Shown here: in pieces, positions 33,591 through 44,274 of the stretch
Layout of the letters: every line of letters starts with the position of its first letter
Position numbering within the stretch: the first letter of the stretch is position 1
Origin: Hemerocallis citrina
Lineage: Eukaryota > Streptophyta > Magnoliopsida > Asparagales > Asphodelaceae
Assembly: GCA_017893485.1 (NCBI GenBank)
Contig: CM030364.1
Coordinates: forward strand, 46,215,254-46,279,253
Reading direction: 5' to 3'
DNA length: 64,000 bases
Notes under the pieces: model-generated
Told to the model about the DNA's origin: nothing
What the model saw: the letters and a program-made list of their open reading frames with translations, nothing else
Database searches by the model: none
Made by a program: the position numbers and the translations under genes

Positions 33591-35833
33591 TCCCATCACA
33601 TGTACACCAAAAAAAAAATGTTTATAGTAGTCTATGCATGCTTTTCATATATAGTGGATGGGTAAAAAGTATAGGCGGTTTCCTTGTATTTTAGCATATA
33701 TCATAATTATATTTGTGTTTTTTATTATGTTGTCAGAACATCCAATCCAAGAATAAGCTTATAAGCTTATAGATGGATGCTAAACATAATAGTTGATGGT
33801 GTCTGGCCCAATCATGTATATTTGATTGCTGATTGTTAGTCTGGTAATCTCTAACAAGTAGTTCAAGTATTGAGTTCGACAAAGTTTCCTCCATCTTAGT
33901 TGAATATTTAGATGGAAACTGTGATGAATTCCCCCTGATCAGATAGCTAAGGTGGTGTAGTTAGAGCTTAGCCAATGTCTATCTAAAGGTAAATAGTCTT
34001 AACTGCATAAAACCAACTCAAAAAGGCTAACGAAGAGTGACGCAATAATCAGTTGACTATATCTGTTGCCGGAAAGACAAATGGCCAAATTAGCCTTTAT
34101 TGAAAGGGAGGTGACCAAATTTTAAGCAAAACTTGAGTTCTCATCATGACCTCGTTGTTGTAAGTTTTTATATAAAAAACTCAAGCCAGATACCAATTTA
34201 AAAGAGAGAACTAATTTGTAAGAAAGAATGAATGACGTATCTAATCACTTGTAGGAAAGACGTTTCATCTAAGAGATAATCCCTAAATCACAATAGACAT
34301 TAGACCGATACAGCTATATGATAATTGAATGCTGAATAGATAGTCATTAAATCCAAAAGTGTCATATGACCATTGTCTATGGGATAGATGACACTTGGAG
34401 CTCACTAATACACAGTTAACAGCCAAAATCCAATCAAGAAGATCATCATAAGGAGGGGGGAAAGGTCTAAAGTGATTTTGTATAGCATTTCAGCAGTGTC
34501 AATAAATTAATGCAAACTTCCAGAATGAAGTTTGCTTGTACCTAACGATCTTATAGCCAAAGGCTACAATGTTAACTGATCAAAAAGATAAAAAAAAGAA
34601 CTCTGGTCATAATTAGGTATGCTTCATTTTGCTTTGTTTTCTTTTGTTTTGATTTTCTATCCGAATTAGGTATGCTTTAAAAAGGTTAAAGCTAACACTG
34701 AATATTGGAGACTCTATGATTGACTTTATACATTAAGGAGTATAACTAAAGCATGCAACATCTGCAAGTATGAACATATCCTAGACAATAAAAGATAGAA
34801 ATTTGGAATTTAACCAAGACATAAAATATTAAGTTCATGAAATGAAAACCATATGTTGATGACTTATCTATCAGCAATTACTCAATGATTGTGCACAGTC
34901 AAGATGAAATTTTATCCTAGAAGCAACTTCTTTGGAGCTTCGCACTTTTTTGTGATGGAATTGACTAGAATTCACTAATGGCAAATCTTAGATTTACAAT
35001 ATATGGAAGATCTAAAAAATTAAAAAAACGAGGAGCTACCATATTCATAGGTTGAGGAAAGAAGAATTGAATAGAATGAAAACTATGAATAGATCATGAA
35101 GCGATTCCTAATATTGAAGAAATGTATTATGCTTAATTTCATGAATTATTTCGAACTTCTTGAGTATGCAGTAATTCTGAATCACCAAATAATCTGTGGA
35201 TTTTCAATTGTGCTGGAGGCTTTGATATCTTTAAATTTTAAAAGTATCTAAGGTAAATTTCATCATATGCCTAAATAGATTAGTTCTCAAGTCTCCAAAT
35301 TTAGATTCTGCGTCATTCTGCCTAAAGTCATGAATTATGATGGTTTTAGTTCAATTAAAAACTACAAGACCATTATGCAAATATTATGAGCAAACTAAAT
35401 CTAATTTAAAGTTAATAGCTTTCACGGTAGCTTCATCGATATTACACACCAATAAAAGGCCTACTCGAGAAGATCATCTAATTCTCTGGAAAGGATCAGT
35501 TGAACCCCAGACAAAAACTTTAATTTGTGTACAGATTAACATCATTCATTTTGTAGAACACAGTCTGCCATTTATTGGTAGTCTTATCTAGCTATCTAAA
35601 CATGTAAGGCACTTTCCTATAATGCTAGTAAAATAAATTCGCAGGTCAACACCTAAAGTTCCATATCAAACAACTATAACTCGTCACCGCCAATTGCATA
35701 TTGATACATATTTGTGCTAGGTGAAACACATCATGATATACTTTTTATTAAAGGTAATACACAAATGTGGTATTAGAGTCAGATCTTTGCAGATTAATCT
35801 TTACTATTATAATCCAAACAGACTACGTGTACC
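33591..35833. other. Intron sequence without recognised features
   Basis: About 2.2 kb of AT-rich sequence. No domain, repeat pair or terminal inverted repeat was recognised. The frames present have no coding-like composition. Confidence 0.4.
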
Positions 35834-38800
35834 CAGGCCCGGCCCAGGGGTAAGCCCAACAAGCCACTGGTCTTGGGCAACCCCCCTTTCATGGGACAAC
35901 AAAATTTAAAAAAATATCAATATATATAGTAAAATAAAATTTATGAAGGGCCTGTGTAAAGTTTGGTTTTTTTTTTAACCTCTTCTCTTTCTCTTCCTTT
36001 TCCCGACCATTTTTCTCTTTCTCTCTCTCTCATCCCCGATCCGAAACCCAAATTCCTTCACCGCTTCTACGCTCCTCCACCGCTTCCGAGTCTCCGACCG
36101 TAGGTAGCTCCTCCACCGAGACTCCTACGAGCGACTGCTCGTCCTTTCCATCAACACCCTAAACCTAACCCTAACCCTAATTGAAACCCTAAGTCCCTAA
36201 TCTCCTTCGGTCCTTCCTCTCCAGTCTCCATCAAAAGGTATTCTATCTATTCTTCTTATCTTCGGCTTCTCCTTTCAATTTAATGTGATTTACTGTGAAT
36301 TTGATGAGTATACAAATTGGTTTGATTGATGTGATTTACTGTGAACCAATGGATTTGTAGATATGTGTGAGATTTAATGTAGATTTGTAGATTTACTGTA
36401 TGTCTGTAGATTTGAAGATTTGTAGATTTGATGTGAGTATACAAGTAGATTTTGTAGGTTTATTGAAATTTTTAGTACTTCACATGATCCACTTGCAAAT
36501 ACTGGTTATTTCTTTTAATATATTCGTCAGGTTCCTGCTCATTTCTATTGCCTGGACGGCTGGACAGTTAATTTTTATATTAATAAGTTGCAGCTATGAA
36601 CCGTTCAATTTTTATTTGATGGATCTAAGTTTAATGACTTGATCAGTTACTATGTGACAGGTTTGGCATCAGAATGTGGTCAACCACAGGAAGAAAGTCT
36701 GAAAAATTCGGAACTGAGTAATTACCAAAGAAGAACGTGACTCTGTGTGATTCTTTACGTTGACGAGGCTTCAGGTACTTCATTGCCCTCCTCTAATCAT
36801 CTTCAGCATTGTGTTTAACAAATAGTTGCTCGACTTCATCCATTAACTTGATTGCCTGAAGTTATATATTCTTGTTATATTCTTTGAATTTTAACATTAA
36901 GCTTCCTTCTGAAGTAAATTTGGTATGATCTAACGAGAGAGCCTTGCCTTATCTGAGCTGTTGAAGTAGGAGCTCTCTACAACTTTGAGATAAATGTACA
37001 GCTATTCCTCTTATCTTTATGTGTTTTTATATATCTGTAACCAAATATACAGATATAAATATAACGGCAGTCAGATATAAAGCTGATAACTAATGCATCA
37101 ATGCTTCTTGAATGCATGAAAACATTATTGCTGTATATGATTTGTCATCATCAGCAACCCCATTAAGGATGTTTCGCTAGGACTTTGACTATAATTTTTA
37201 TCCTTAAGAGATGCTCTACTAGAGAGGAAATCTTAGTGAAGATAGGTCCTTACAACATACCTAACATATTTTACAGCATACCTAACATACCTAACATATT
37301 TTCTTTGTCGAGGAGAATCTAGAGCTGCTCATCATAATATGTTAACCTGCCTAGCTATTGATAGTTTCCTCACTATGAAATTCACGAAAATTCAGATTGT
37401 GCGATAAGTGACCAACCTGTGTAGCTCTGAAGCAGTTGTTGTGCTTTACAAGCATTAAATGTTCATTGCAAACAGTCTTATGATGTTGATTACTGTGTTG
37501 ATTTGTAGATGCATAGGCAAGAGATTTCTCAATCATTGAGATACCTCTAACTTGTTTCATTTATTAATTCATGAGTGAAAATGACAACGGAGGTTTAATT
37601 TTTATTGCAATATCCTATAGATACTATGACAAATGATGAAAATGATAAGAACCGAGTGAGGTTTCGGAAACAAAATTCCGGATCTCATAATAGGAGGGTC
37701 AAGCAAAGCAGAGATGTAATTGCACAATTACTAGTGAGCTCAATTTCTAAATTATTATCAATTATCATAAGGTGCGTGGATGTTGAGGATGCAAGTTGAG
37801 TTAAGGTGGAAGAGTTTTTTCTTGACTTCTTAAAGGTTGATGACATATCGGGGCTTGGTCTTTTCAAACGGCTTGAAGATACTTTGGATGAACTTAAACT
37901 CGACATTGATGATATAAGAGGTTAAGGTTATGACAATGGATCAAACATGGAAGGTAAACATCAACGAGTGCAAAAGAGACTACTTGATATAAATTCTAGA
38001 GCATTTTATGTACCATGTGAATGCCATAGTTTAAACCTTGCATTATGTGATATGACAAAGTCTTGTGTGAAAGCTAGAAATTATTTTGTATATGTGCAAA
38101 AGATTTATAAATGATTTTCGGGGTCCACACATCAGTGGGATATTCTTGGAACATATGTGACGGGTTTAACACCAAAAGCATTATCCGTAACTCGTTGGGA
38201 AGGTCACATTGATAGTGTTAGCGCAATAAGAAATCAAGCACTGAAATTGAGAGATTTCTTAATTTAAATCGCCAATAGTTCTAAAGAGGATGTTGTGATG
38301 ACGGAAGCTAAAGGTTTGTACAAAAATGCTTTAGAGGATTTTGAGTTCTTGATTAGTTTATGTATTTGGTACAAATCTTAGACAGATAATCGTGTTAGCA
38401 AAATACTTCAACAATAAGAGATGAATTTAGAGGACGCAATTACAAAAGTAAATGAACTCATTATTTTCTTTGAAAAGTTTAGAGAAGATGGTTTGGAAGA
38501 CTTGATGAAAGAAGCGAAAGAACTTGCTAATGATGTTGGCATTGATCCGGTCTTTCTAATGAAAAGAATTTTTCGTAGCAAGAAGCACTTTGATGAGGAT
38601 ATAGAAGCAAATGCCGAAGGAAGCCAATCATCAGAGGATAATTTAAGAGTTACATACTTTCTCCACATCATACATCAAGCTCTTACATCATTAAATGACC
38701 GGTTTAAACAATGTGAGTTCTATGAAGAAATCTTTGGATTTTCGTTTAATTCGTACGTGTTAGTGAAGAGAAATTGAGGGAGCATTGCATTAAATTACAA

Positions 38801-39443
38801 AACATCTTGGAACATGACCAACAAAGTGATATTTATGGAAAAGAGTTAATTCAAGATCTTTGAGAGTTGAAAAAAATATTGTCAAAGGAGATAAGCAAAT
38901 CAATTGACATCCTTAACTTTATAAGATCTTATTGGGATGAAGGTGGTTTCCAAAGTGCATTGTTTGCTTATCGAATTTTGTTGACTATACCGGTTATGGT
39001 TGCGGTTGCCTCGGCAGAGAGGAGTTTTTCTAAGTTAAAGTTGATAAAAACTTACCTTCGGACTACCATGTCACAAGAAAGGTTAAGTAGATTGACTATG
39101 ATCTTAATCGAGAATGAATTTTTGGAGAAGCTCGTATGATGACTTAATTGAAGAATTTGCTTCAAAAAATACAAGGAAAAGCATTTTTCTTTGAACCAAA
39201 TTATAATCCGAATGTAATTTTGATTTTGTAAATGTAATCATATCGGTGGGATATTCATAGAAATATTTTGTTTGACTTTATGGTTTAGTTCAAGATAAAA
39301 AGACAATGTAATCATGCTTTTATCAAAAAAATATTTTATTTGCATTTTCTTTTGCTTTTTGTTGTTATTATCAAAAAAAAAATACTAGGGGGCAACAAAA
39401 TAAGGGCTTAGCTAGGGCAACCCGGATCTCCGGGCCGACCCTG
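35834..39443 (+). mobile_element. hAT transposon of the ZMYM1-like (TTF/DUF4371) type
   Basis: The ends are CAGGCCCGGCCCAGGGG and, read inverted, CAGGGTCGGCCCGGAG, matching at 10 of the first 12 bases. Flanking octamers CGTGTACC and CATCTATC match at five of eight, so the target duplication is at best degraded. It carries a broken transposase (37615-39139). The part from 35950 to 37600 has a CT-rich leader-like start and a telomere-like AACCCTAACCCTAA stretch (36164-36180), then intron-like sequence. It lies in the YlmG intron, about 130 bp from exon 2. Confidence 0.8.
37615..39139 (+). pseudogene. hAT transposase, ZMYM1-like, broken
   Basis: Recognisable blocks in order are GYDNGSNMEGKHQRVQKRLL, FYVPCECHSLNLALCDM, LSVTRWEGHIDSVSAIRNQ, LEDAITKVNELIIFFEKFRE, and the C-terminal dimerisation region VAVASAERSFSKLKLIKTYL ending at 39139. 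The layout is that of plant DUF4371/hAT transposases. At least six stop codons interrupt the frame, and the N-terminal TTF zinc finger is not found. The copy cannot make transposase. Confidence 0.85.
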
Positions 39444-39573
39444 CATCTATCAAAAAATGACGAACAATATTAAATGTCCCATGCAACCATACTAATCTAA
39501 ATAACCTCTAACTTCTCGAAAATAACAAAATGCACATGCACCGCACGTGCAAACAAATCTAGCAACCCAATAC

Positions 39574-39782
39574 CTTAGTGGGCTAACTATAGCAGGAGGC
39601 GAATTCGGAAACCAAGTGAGTACCAGCCTCACCACAAGCAATGTATTGTACAAATTCAAGAAACTGTTAACTCCATTGGCCACCACCAGGCCCGCAACCG
39701 AATCTCCTGGCAAAATCGCAGCAAAATTGCAACTTGATAACACATTTCGATGCGACGAAACCCTAGGAACCCTCAAATTTAC
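39574..39782 (-). CDS. YLMG: YlmG/YGGT family chloroplast protein, exon 2
   Basis: The exon follows an ATTAG acceptor and encodes FAAILPGDSVAGLVVANG, FLNLYNTLLVVRLVLTWF and PNSPPAIVSPL, then ends with AG before a GTATTG donor. These blocks form the first half of the YGGT domain, including its first membrane span. It is 209 bp, leaving two bases of a serine codon that exon 3 completes at 17228. No stop or shift is present. The preceding intron is short (39783-39869). Confidence 0.88.
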
Positions 39783-39869
39783 CTAATTTCCAGTTTCCAC
39801 CAATTAAAACCAATTCAATACAGTAGCAACTAAAAAGATGAGATTTTTATGAATGGGATGAGTTCGAAC

Positions 39870-40061
39870 CTGGATGAAGGACTGGTATTGGGAGTGAATG
39901 GAGATGAGGGCCTTCACAAATGGGTGGGAGGTGAGGGGTTGGAGGAGGCGGTCGAAGGAGTTGCGGAGAGCCGTTGGATCGAAATGGGGAGGGGGTTTGG
40001 ACGGTGGAGATGAAGTTTGGGGGGTTTCGGTTGAGGAAGGGAGAAGAAGAGGAGGAGACAT
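39870..40061 (-). CDS. YLMG: YlmG/YGGT family chloroplast protein, exon 1
   Basis: This is a 64-codon exon from the ATG at 40061 to CAG before a GTTCGA donor. It is rich in Ser and Pro (MSPPLLLPSSTETPQTSSPP), then has a helix-like stretch (LRNSFDRLLQPLTSHPFVKA). That composition fits a plastid-targeted N-terminus, though I cannot predict a cleavage site. The ATG lies only about 60 bp from the edge of a foldback element at 40122, so the promoter or 5' UTR must lie in or beyond that element. The assignment rests on contiguity and matching phase 0 with exon 2. Confidence 0.75.
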
Positions 40062-40121
40062 TGATTTGGGGGAGGGGTGTTAAAGTTTAAGAGGAGGCAG
40101 ATAGGATTTGGTTTGGATTTT

Positions 40122-40700
40122 GATTTTTTTCCCCAAATAGGCCACTTTTTCAAACTACTTCCCAAAATAGACCCCTTTCGAAACTAATTCCCAAAATAGA
40201 CCTCGTGCAGTTCTCAACTGCGCTCGACCCTATTTTGATAACGCAGTTGGCAACTGCGTTCTAAGTATATGTCACAATAATTCGACTCCAACACTTGTGT
40301 CAAAATAGTATTAAGGGAAAAACTATGTTCACCTTAGAACGCAGTTGGCAACTGCGTTTTATATTGCACTAAACTCGCAGTTCCCAACTGCATTCCTAAT
40401 TCAATCATTCATCAGTTGGGAGTTTTAGAAATACAGTTGGGAACTGCAAGCTTAGTGCAATCAAGAACGCAGTTGCCAACTGCGTTCTAAGGTGAACATA
40501 GTTTTTTTCCTTAACACTATTTTGACACAAGTATTGGAGTTGAATTATTGTGGCATATACTTAAAACGCAGTTGCCAGCTACATCATCAAAATAGGGTCG
40601 AGCGCAGTTGGGAACAGGAGTGTCTATTTTGGGAATTAGTTTTGAAAGGGGTTTATTATGGGAATTAGTTTGAAAAAGTGGCCCATTTTTGGAAAAAATC
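40122..40700. mobile_element. Foldback element directly upstream of YlmG
   Basis: The arms GGCCACTTTTTCAAACTA, CCCAAAATAGACC and AACGCAGTTGGCAACTGCGT on the left are mirrored on the right by TTAGTTTGAAAAAGTGGCC, GTCTATTTTGGGAATTAG and related blocks over most of its length. It contains a series of short hairpins AACGCAGTTG-GCAACTGCGTT and CAGTTGGGAACTGC. No open frame is seen. No clear target duplication is visible, so the class is open (MULE-type MITE is one possibility). Confidence 0.75.
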
Positions 40701-40725
40701 AAACATTTTAGGGGATGGGATTTTT

Positions 40726-42718
40726 TAGGGGTGGCAAATGGGCCAGGTCAAGAAGTTACCATTTTAGAAGAGTTACCATTTTCCTATCCCGAGAGTAGGG
40801 ACTTGGAAAATTTTAATCAAACTGCCTTAAACCCTCATTTTAGAAGAATTCCGAGAAATACTTGCAAAGCGGATTGTTTTAAAATGTAGATCGAAATGAA
40901 GGACGCTTTGATTGCAATTTTATGGAGTTTAACTTCGGATTGTTGGACGGGTGTCAACAATATTCCAACGATGGGAATAACCTATCATTGGATCGACAAT
41001 GATTGGATTCTTCAAAAAAGAATTATATCACTTGCGGCGTTGCCGTATCCCCATAGTGGCGCTGAAATAGCAAATCGTATTATAGAAATTTGTGATATTT
41101 TTCATATTCGCGATAAAATTATGTGTATTAGTTTTGATAATGCATCTAACAACAATGTAGCAATTACTACTTTAAAATCCGTATTAAACCCTCCATCTGA
41201 CAATATTTTTCATGTTAGATGTGCATGTCATATTATAAATTTATGTGTTCAAGATGCATTAAAAATAACCGATCCATATATAGTTAAAATTAGAAATTGT
41301 GTACATTTCATTGCATTAAGTCCACGCATATTACAAGAATGGAAAGCTTGGTGTATGGTAAGAAATGTACCTTTTAGAAGATTTCCAAAGGATGTTAGAC
41401 ACCGATGGAATTCTACTTTTGATTTACTAAATGTTGTTACCGAATATAAAGCAGTTGTAAATGATTTTTGTATCGCAAAAAATATGCATAATTTTGAAAT
41501 GACTCCCCCCGATTGATTTTTTGCCGAAACTTTGTTGAAATTTTTAGAACCTTTTAAAACCTGCAACTTTAAAATTTTCAAAAAATATGAATCTACTTCT
41601 AGTAGCATTTTTATTGAATTAGTTAGCATAATGCAAACATTTAACGAAATGTTAAATGATATCAATGTTGGTGAGATTGTAAAACCTGCATACAAAAAAT
41701 TTTTGAAGTATTATTTTCCTCCTCCTATGTTGATCTGTGTTGCTATCGTTATGGATCCTCGTATCAAATTAGAAGGTATGAAGAGTTTGATAGAAATGTT
41801 TTTTGCATTACTTGGGAAAAAATGTAGAATTAGTAATTGATTGCGCTACTTTTTTAGTTCAGTTTGAATCTACGTTAAATAACTTATATGATTATTATGA
41901 TAGACGTTTTGCTTCTAGCAGTTCAACTTCTGTAGTTAGTTCTTCTTCTGGTACTTCTAAAGGTAAGGGTAAAAGTATAATTGGTGATAGAACATTTAAT
42001 TTACTTGAACAAATTCAATCAAAAAAACCTAGGACTAATCAACCAAATGAATTAAATTGGTATAACCAACAAGATTCTGAGCCTTCTACTTCTCCACTAG
42101 ATATTTTATAATGGTGGAAAGACCATGAACACACTTTTAGTATTCTGTCAATTATGGCTAAAGATTTACTAACTCCTCCTGTCTCTACAGTTGTTTCTGA
42201 GAGTGCATTTTCTTCAAGTGGCAGGGTTCTAACTGATTACAGGAATCGCTTGAAGCCCGACTCGTTGGAGATGCTCGTTTGCACAGAAGACTGGCTGAAG
42301 GCTGAAGATAGGACACAAGGGAACGCACTATCAACGTCCTCAAGTGGGAGCAACCCGCCGGAAGAACAACAACAACAACAACAACAACAATAGATGCTTT
42401 ACTTGCAATAGCAACTCGACCGACACGTTAGGAATTGTATTATATCTTTGCTTGTTATGTTAAATTAGAAAAATTGGAGTCAATTAAAATTGTATATAAG
42501 AAATATGTTATTGTATAAAACTTATTTGTGAATTGAATTCTTCATTTCATTAGAAATTGTGAAAATTGTATAACTTAAATTCATATGAATAATATTTCAA
42601 AATTTTTTGCCAATTTCACTCTTTCAATCTTATTATTGTTATTACAATTTTTAATGTTTATTAGTATTATTACTTACTTAGTATTATTATTATTATTATT
42701 ATTTTAAGCTTAAAAAAA

Positions 42719-42760
<42 letters not shown>

Positions 42761-42956
42761 ACCTAACTGTATAAACGGGCCAACCCGCGGGTCGACCTGA
42801 CCCGACCCGGGTTGAACCCTAAAGGGTTCACGGGTTGGGCGGGCCACCCAAATCAAGTTTCGGCCCGGCCCGGCCCGGTCCGAGCCCGCCCAAGATACGT
42901 GCCAACTCGTACGGGTTAGGCCCGGCCCGGCCCGTTAGACCCGTTCGCCATCCCTA
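40726..42956 (+). mobile_element. hAT transposon, Ac/RICESLEEPER-like, with perfect 8-bp target duplication
   Basis: GGATTTTT occurs at 40718-40725 and again at 42957-42964. The ends are TAGGGGTGGCAAATGGGCC and, read inverted, TAGGGATGGCGAACGGGTC. The 3' subterminal region is packed with CCCGGCCCG and GGGTTG motifs. The transposase is broken and its N-terminus is missing. A run of about 36 A (42722-42757) precedes the 3' subterminal region. Confidence 0.95.
40746..42393 (+). pseudogene. hAT transposase, Ac/RICESLEEPER-like, broken
   Basis: The frame reads ILEELPFSYPESRDLENFNQ and then, after TAG (40887-40889), the catalytic region: LTSDCWTGVNN, ITYHWIDNDWILQKRII, MCISFDNASNNNVAITTL and DVRHRWNSTFDLLNVV. 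A TGA at 41514-41516 interrupts it, a frame change lies near 41810-41840, and a TAA at 42109-42111 precedes the dimerisation domain (STVVSESAFSSSGRVLTDYR). It ends in a CAA-encoded Gln tract. The N-terminal BED zinc finger is absent, consistent with a 5' internal deletion. Confidence 0.9.
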
Positions 42957-42964
42957 GGATTTTT

Positions 42965-44260
42965 ACTTATAACCATTTGTTTTTGCCTATATTGCCCATA
43001 TATTTCTTTTCCAAGTTTTTTTTCCTCAGTATACACACTCCATTCTGGCTCATCATTCCAGCTGATGGAGCAGCATGCAATTAGTCTTCTCTTTTTCAGC
43101 TGAAGTCTGTCAATTTTATATCTGAACCAGTTTTAATCAAGTTTGTAATGTATCTTCTTTGGAGGATGGTCTAAAACTTCCTTAAATAATGATGTATGTG
43201 TCTTGTTACAGGAACAAGGACTCGGAGCTCAAATTTGGAGCACACTTACTTGTTAGCATAAGATAGGGTATCCCTATCTGAACTAGTTTTAATCAAATCT
43301 GTTGAATCGTGTTTAATGTAACTTCTTTGGAGGATAATCTAAAATTTTCCTCAAATAATGATGTGTATGTCCTTTCACAGGAACAAGAACTCGGAACTCA
43401 AATTCGGAGCACACTTACTTGTTAGCATCCGATCTCATCCTTATCGTTGTAATCCTTATAGCTACAACTTTGACAAGGTTATTTGAAATTACATTTCCTT
43501 TACTTGTAACTATACATAAAAAAATGTCTTTACTTTATATATTGTTTCTTTTATAGTCATCATTTAATGTCACAACTTCTATTATCTTCAGCTATATAGT
43601 TGTTTGATTGTACAATTATAAAATGTAAAAGAAAAACCAATTTTCATGTCTTCTTTTCTAAAGACATTGTATTTTTATTTTTGTGAATTTTAGTTAAATT
43701 AGGAGATTTATAGGGAGTTAGTTTACTGTATTTGTTTAGATAAAGATTGTGATAGAGTATAAGCCTATAAGGTGAAAACTACAAAATAAATAGCTTTAAA
43801 TAACTTATGCACAAAGAATAGTTTTAAATAACTACTAAATTAAAAAGAAGGTGTCCCTTATTTTTTAATAATCAAAATCTCCGCCTCCTCTATTTCTCTT
43901 GTTTTGGCCTTGCTTGTGTGTTCATAACTTTTGATATCCACGCAATAATGAGCACAATTTTATTTTATTTTTTTTTATTTTTATTTTTTTGGCATTGCAT
44001 CCTCTGCTGATGGCCCCGAAGAGTCGAAGTTGCAAAAAAAATTTTTTTTTTCTCAGCTAATATCAGAAACTCTGGGTAATTCTCAGTTTTATTACATTTC
44101 CACTTTAAAATTGTTATACAAAACATCTACATCAAACCAAATGCAAATACCCACGAGGAGAAGTTTCTCAAAGCCAAGCAATTCAGTTTCATGCTCTACT
44201 GCAATAATAATATCTTCACTTAATTGAACTACATTGTAGTTTTAAGTTCATTAAACCAAA
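42965..44260. other. Intergenic with a ~165-bp tandem duplication
   Basis: GAACAAGGACTCGGAGCTCA followed by CACACTTACTTGTTAGCAT recurs about 169 bp apart (43212 and 43381), each preceded by a CTTCTTTGGAGGAT block and an acceptor-like TTACAG or TTCACAG. The units look exon-like but hold no convincing frame. The remainder is AT-rich. Confidence 0.5.
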
Positions 44261-44274
44261 CGCTCCATAGTGTT

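Larger units (their letters stand above)
17229..39573 (-). other. ~22.3-kb intron of the YlmG gene, filled with transposons and repeats
   Basis: The donor (AG then GTATTG at 39573) and acceptor (TTTGCAG at 17229-17235) are canonical and phase-compatible. Inside are inverted arms of a ~70-bp repeat family, a PIF-like MITE, two Helitrons, hAT elements at 20.9, 24.0 and 35.8 kb, an array of ~450-bp repeats, a cluster of foldback MITEs and an RTE LINE relic. Splicing of the whole intron is inferred from sequence only. Confidence 0.8.

Noticed and set aside
36164..36180. CCTAACCCTAACCCTAA, a possible interstitial telomere
   Set aside because: Too short, and the CT-rich leader context fits a telo-box-like motif near a promoter.
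41249..41695. A 148-codon minus-strand frame
   Set aside because: It overlaps the hAT transposase on the plus strand in antisense and has no domain.
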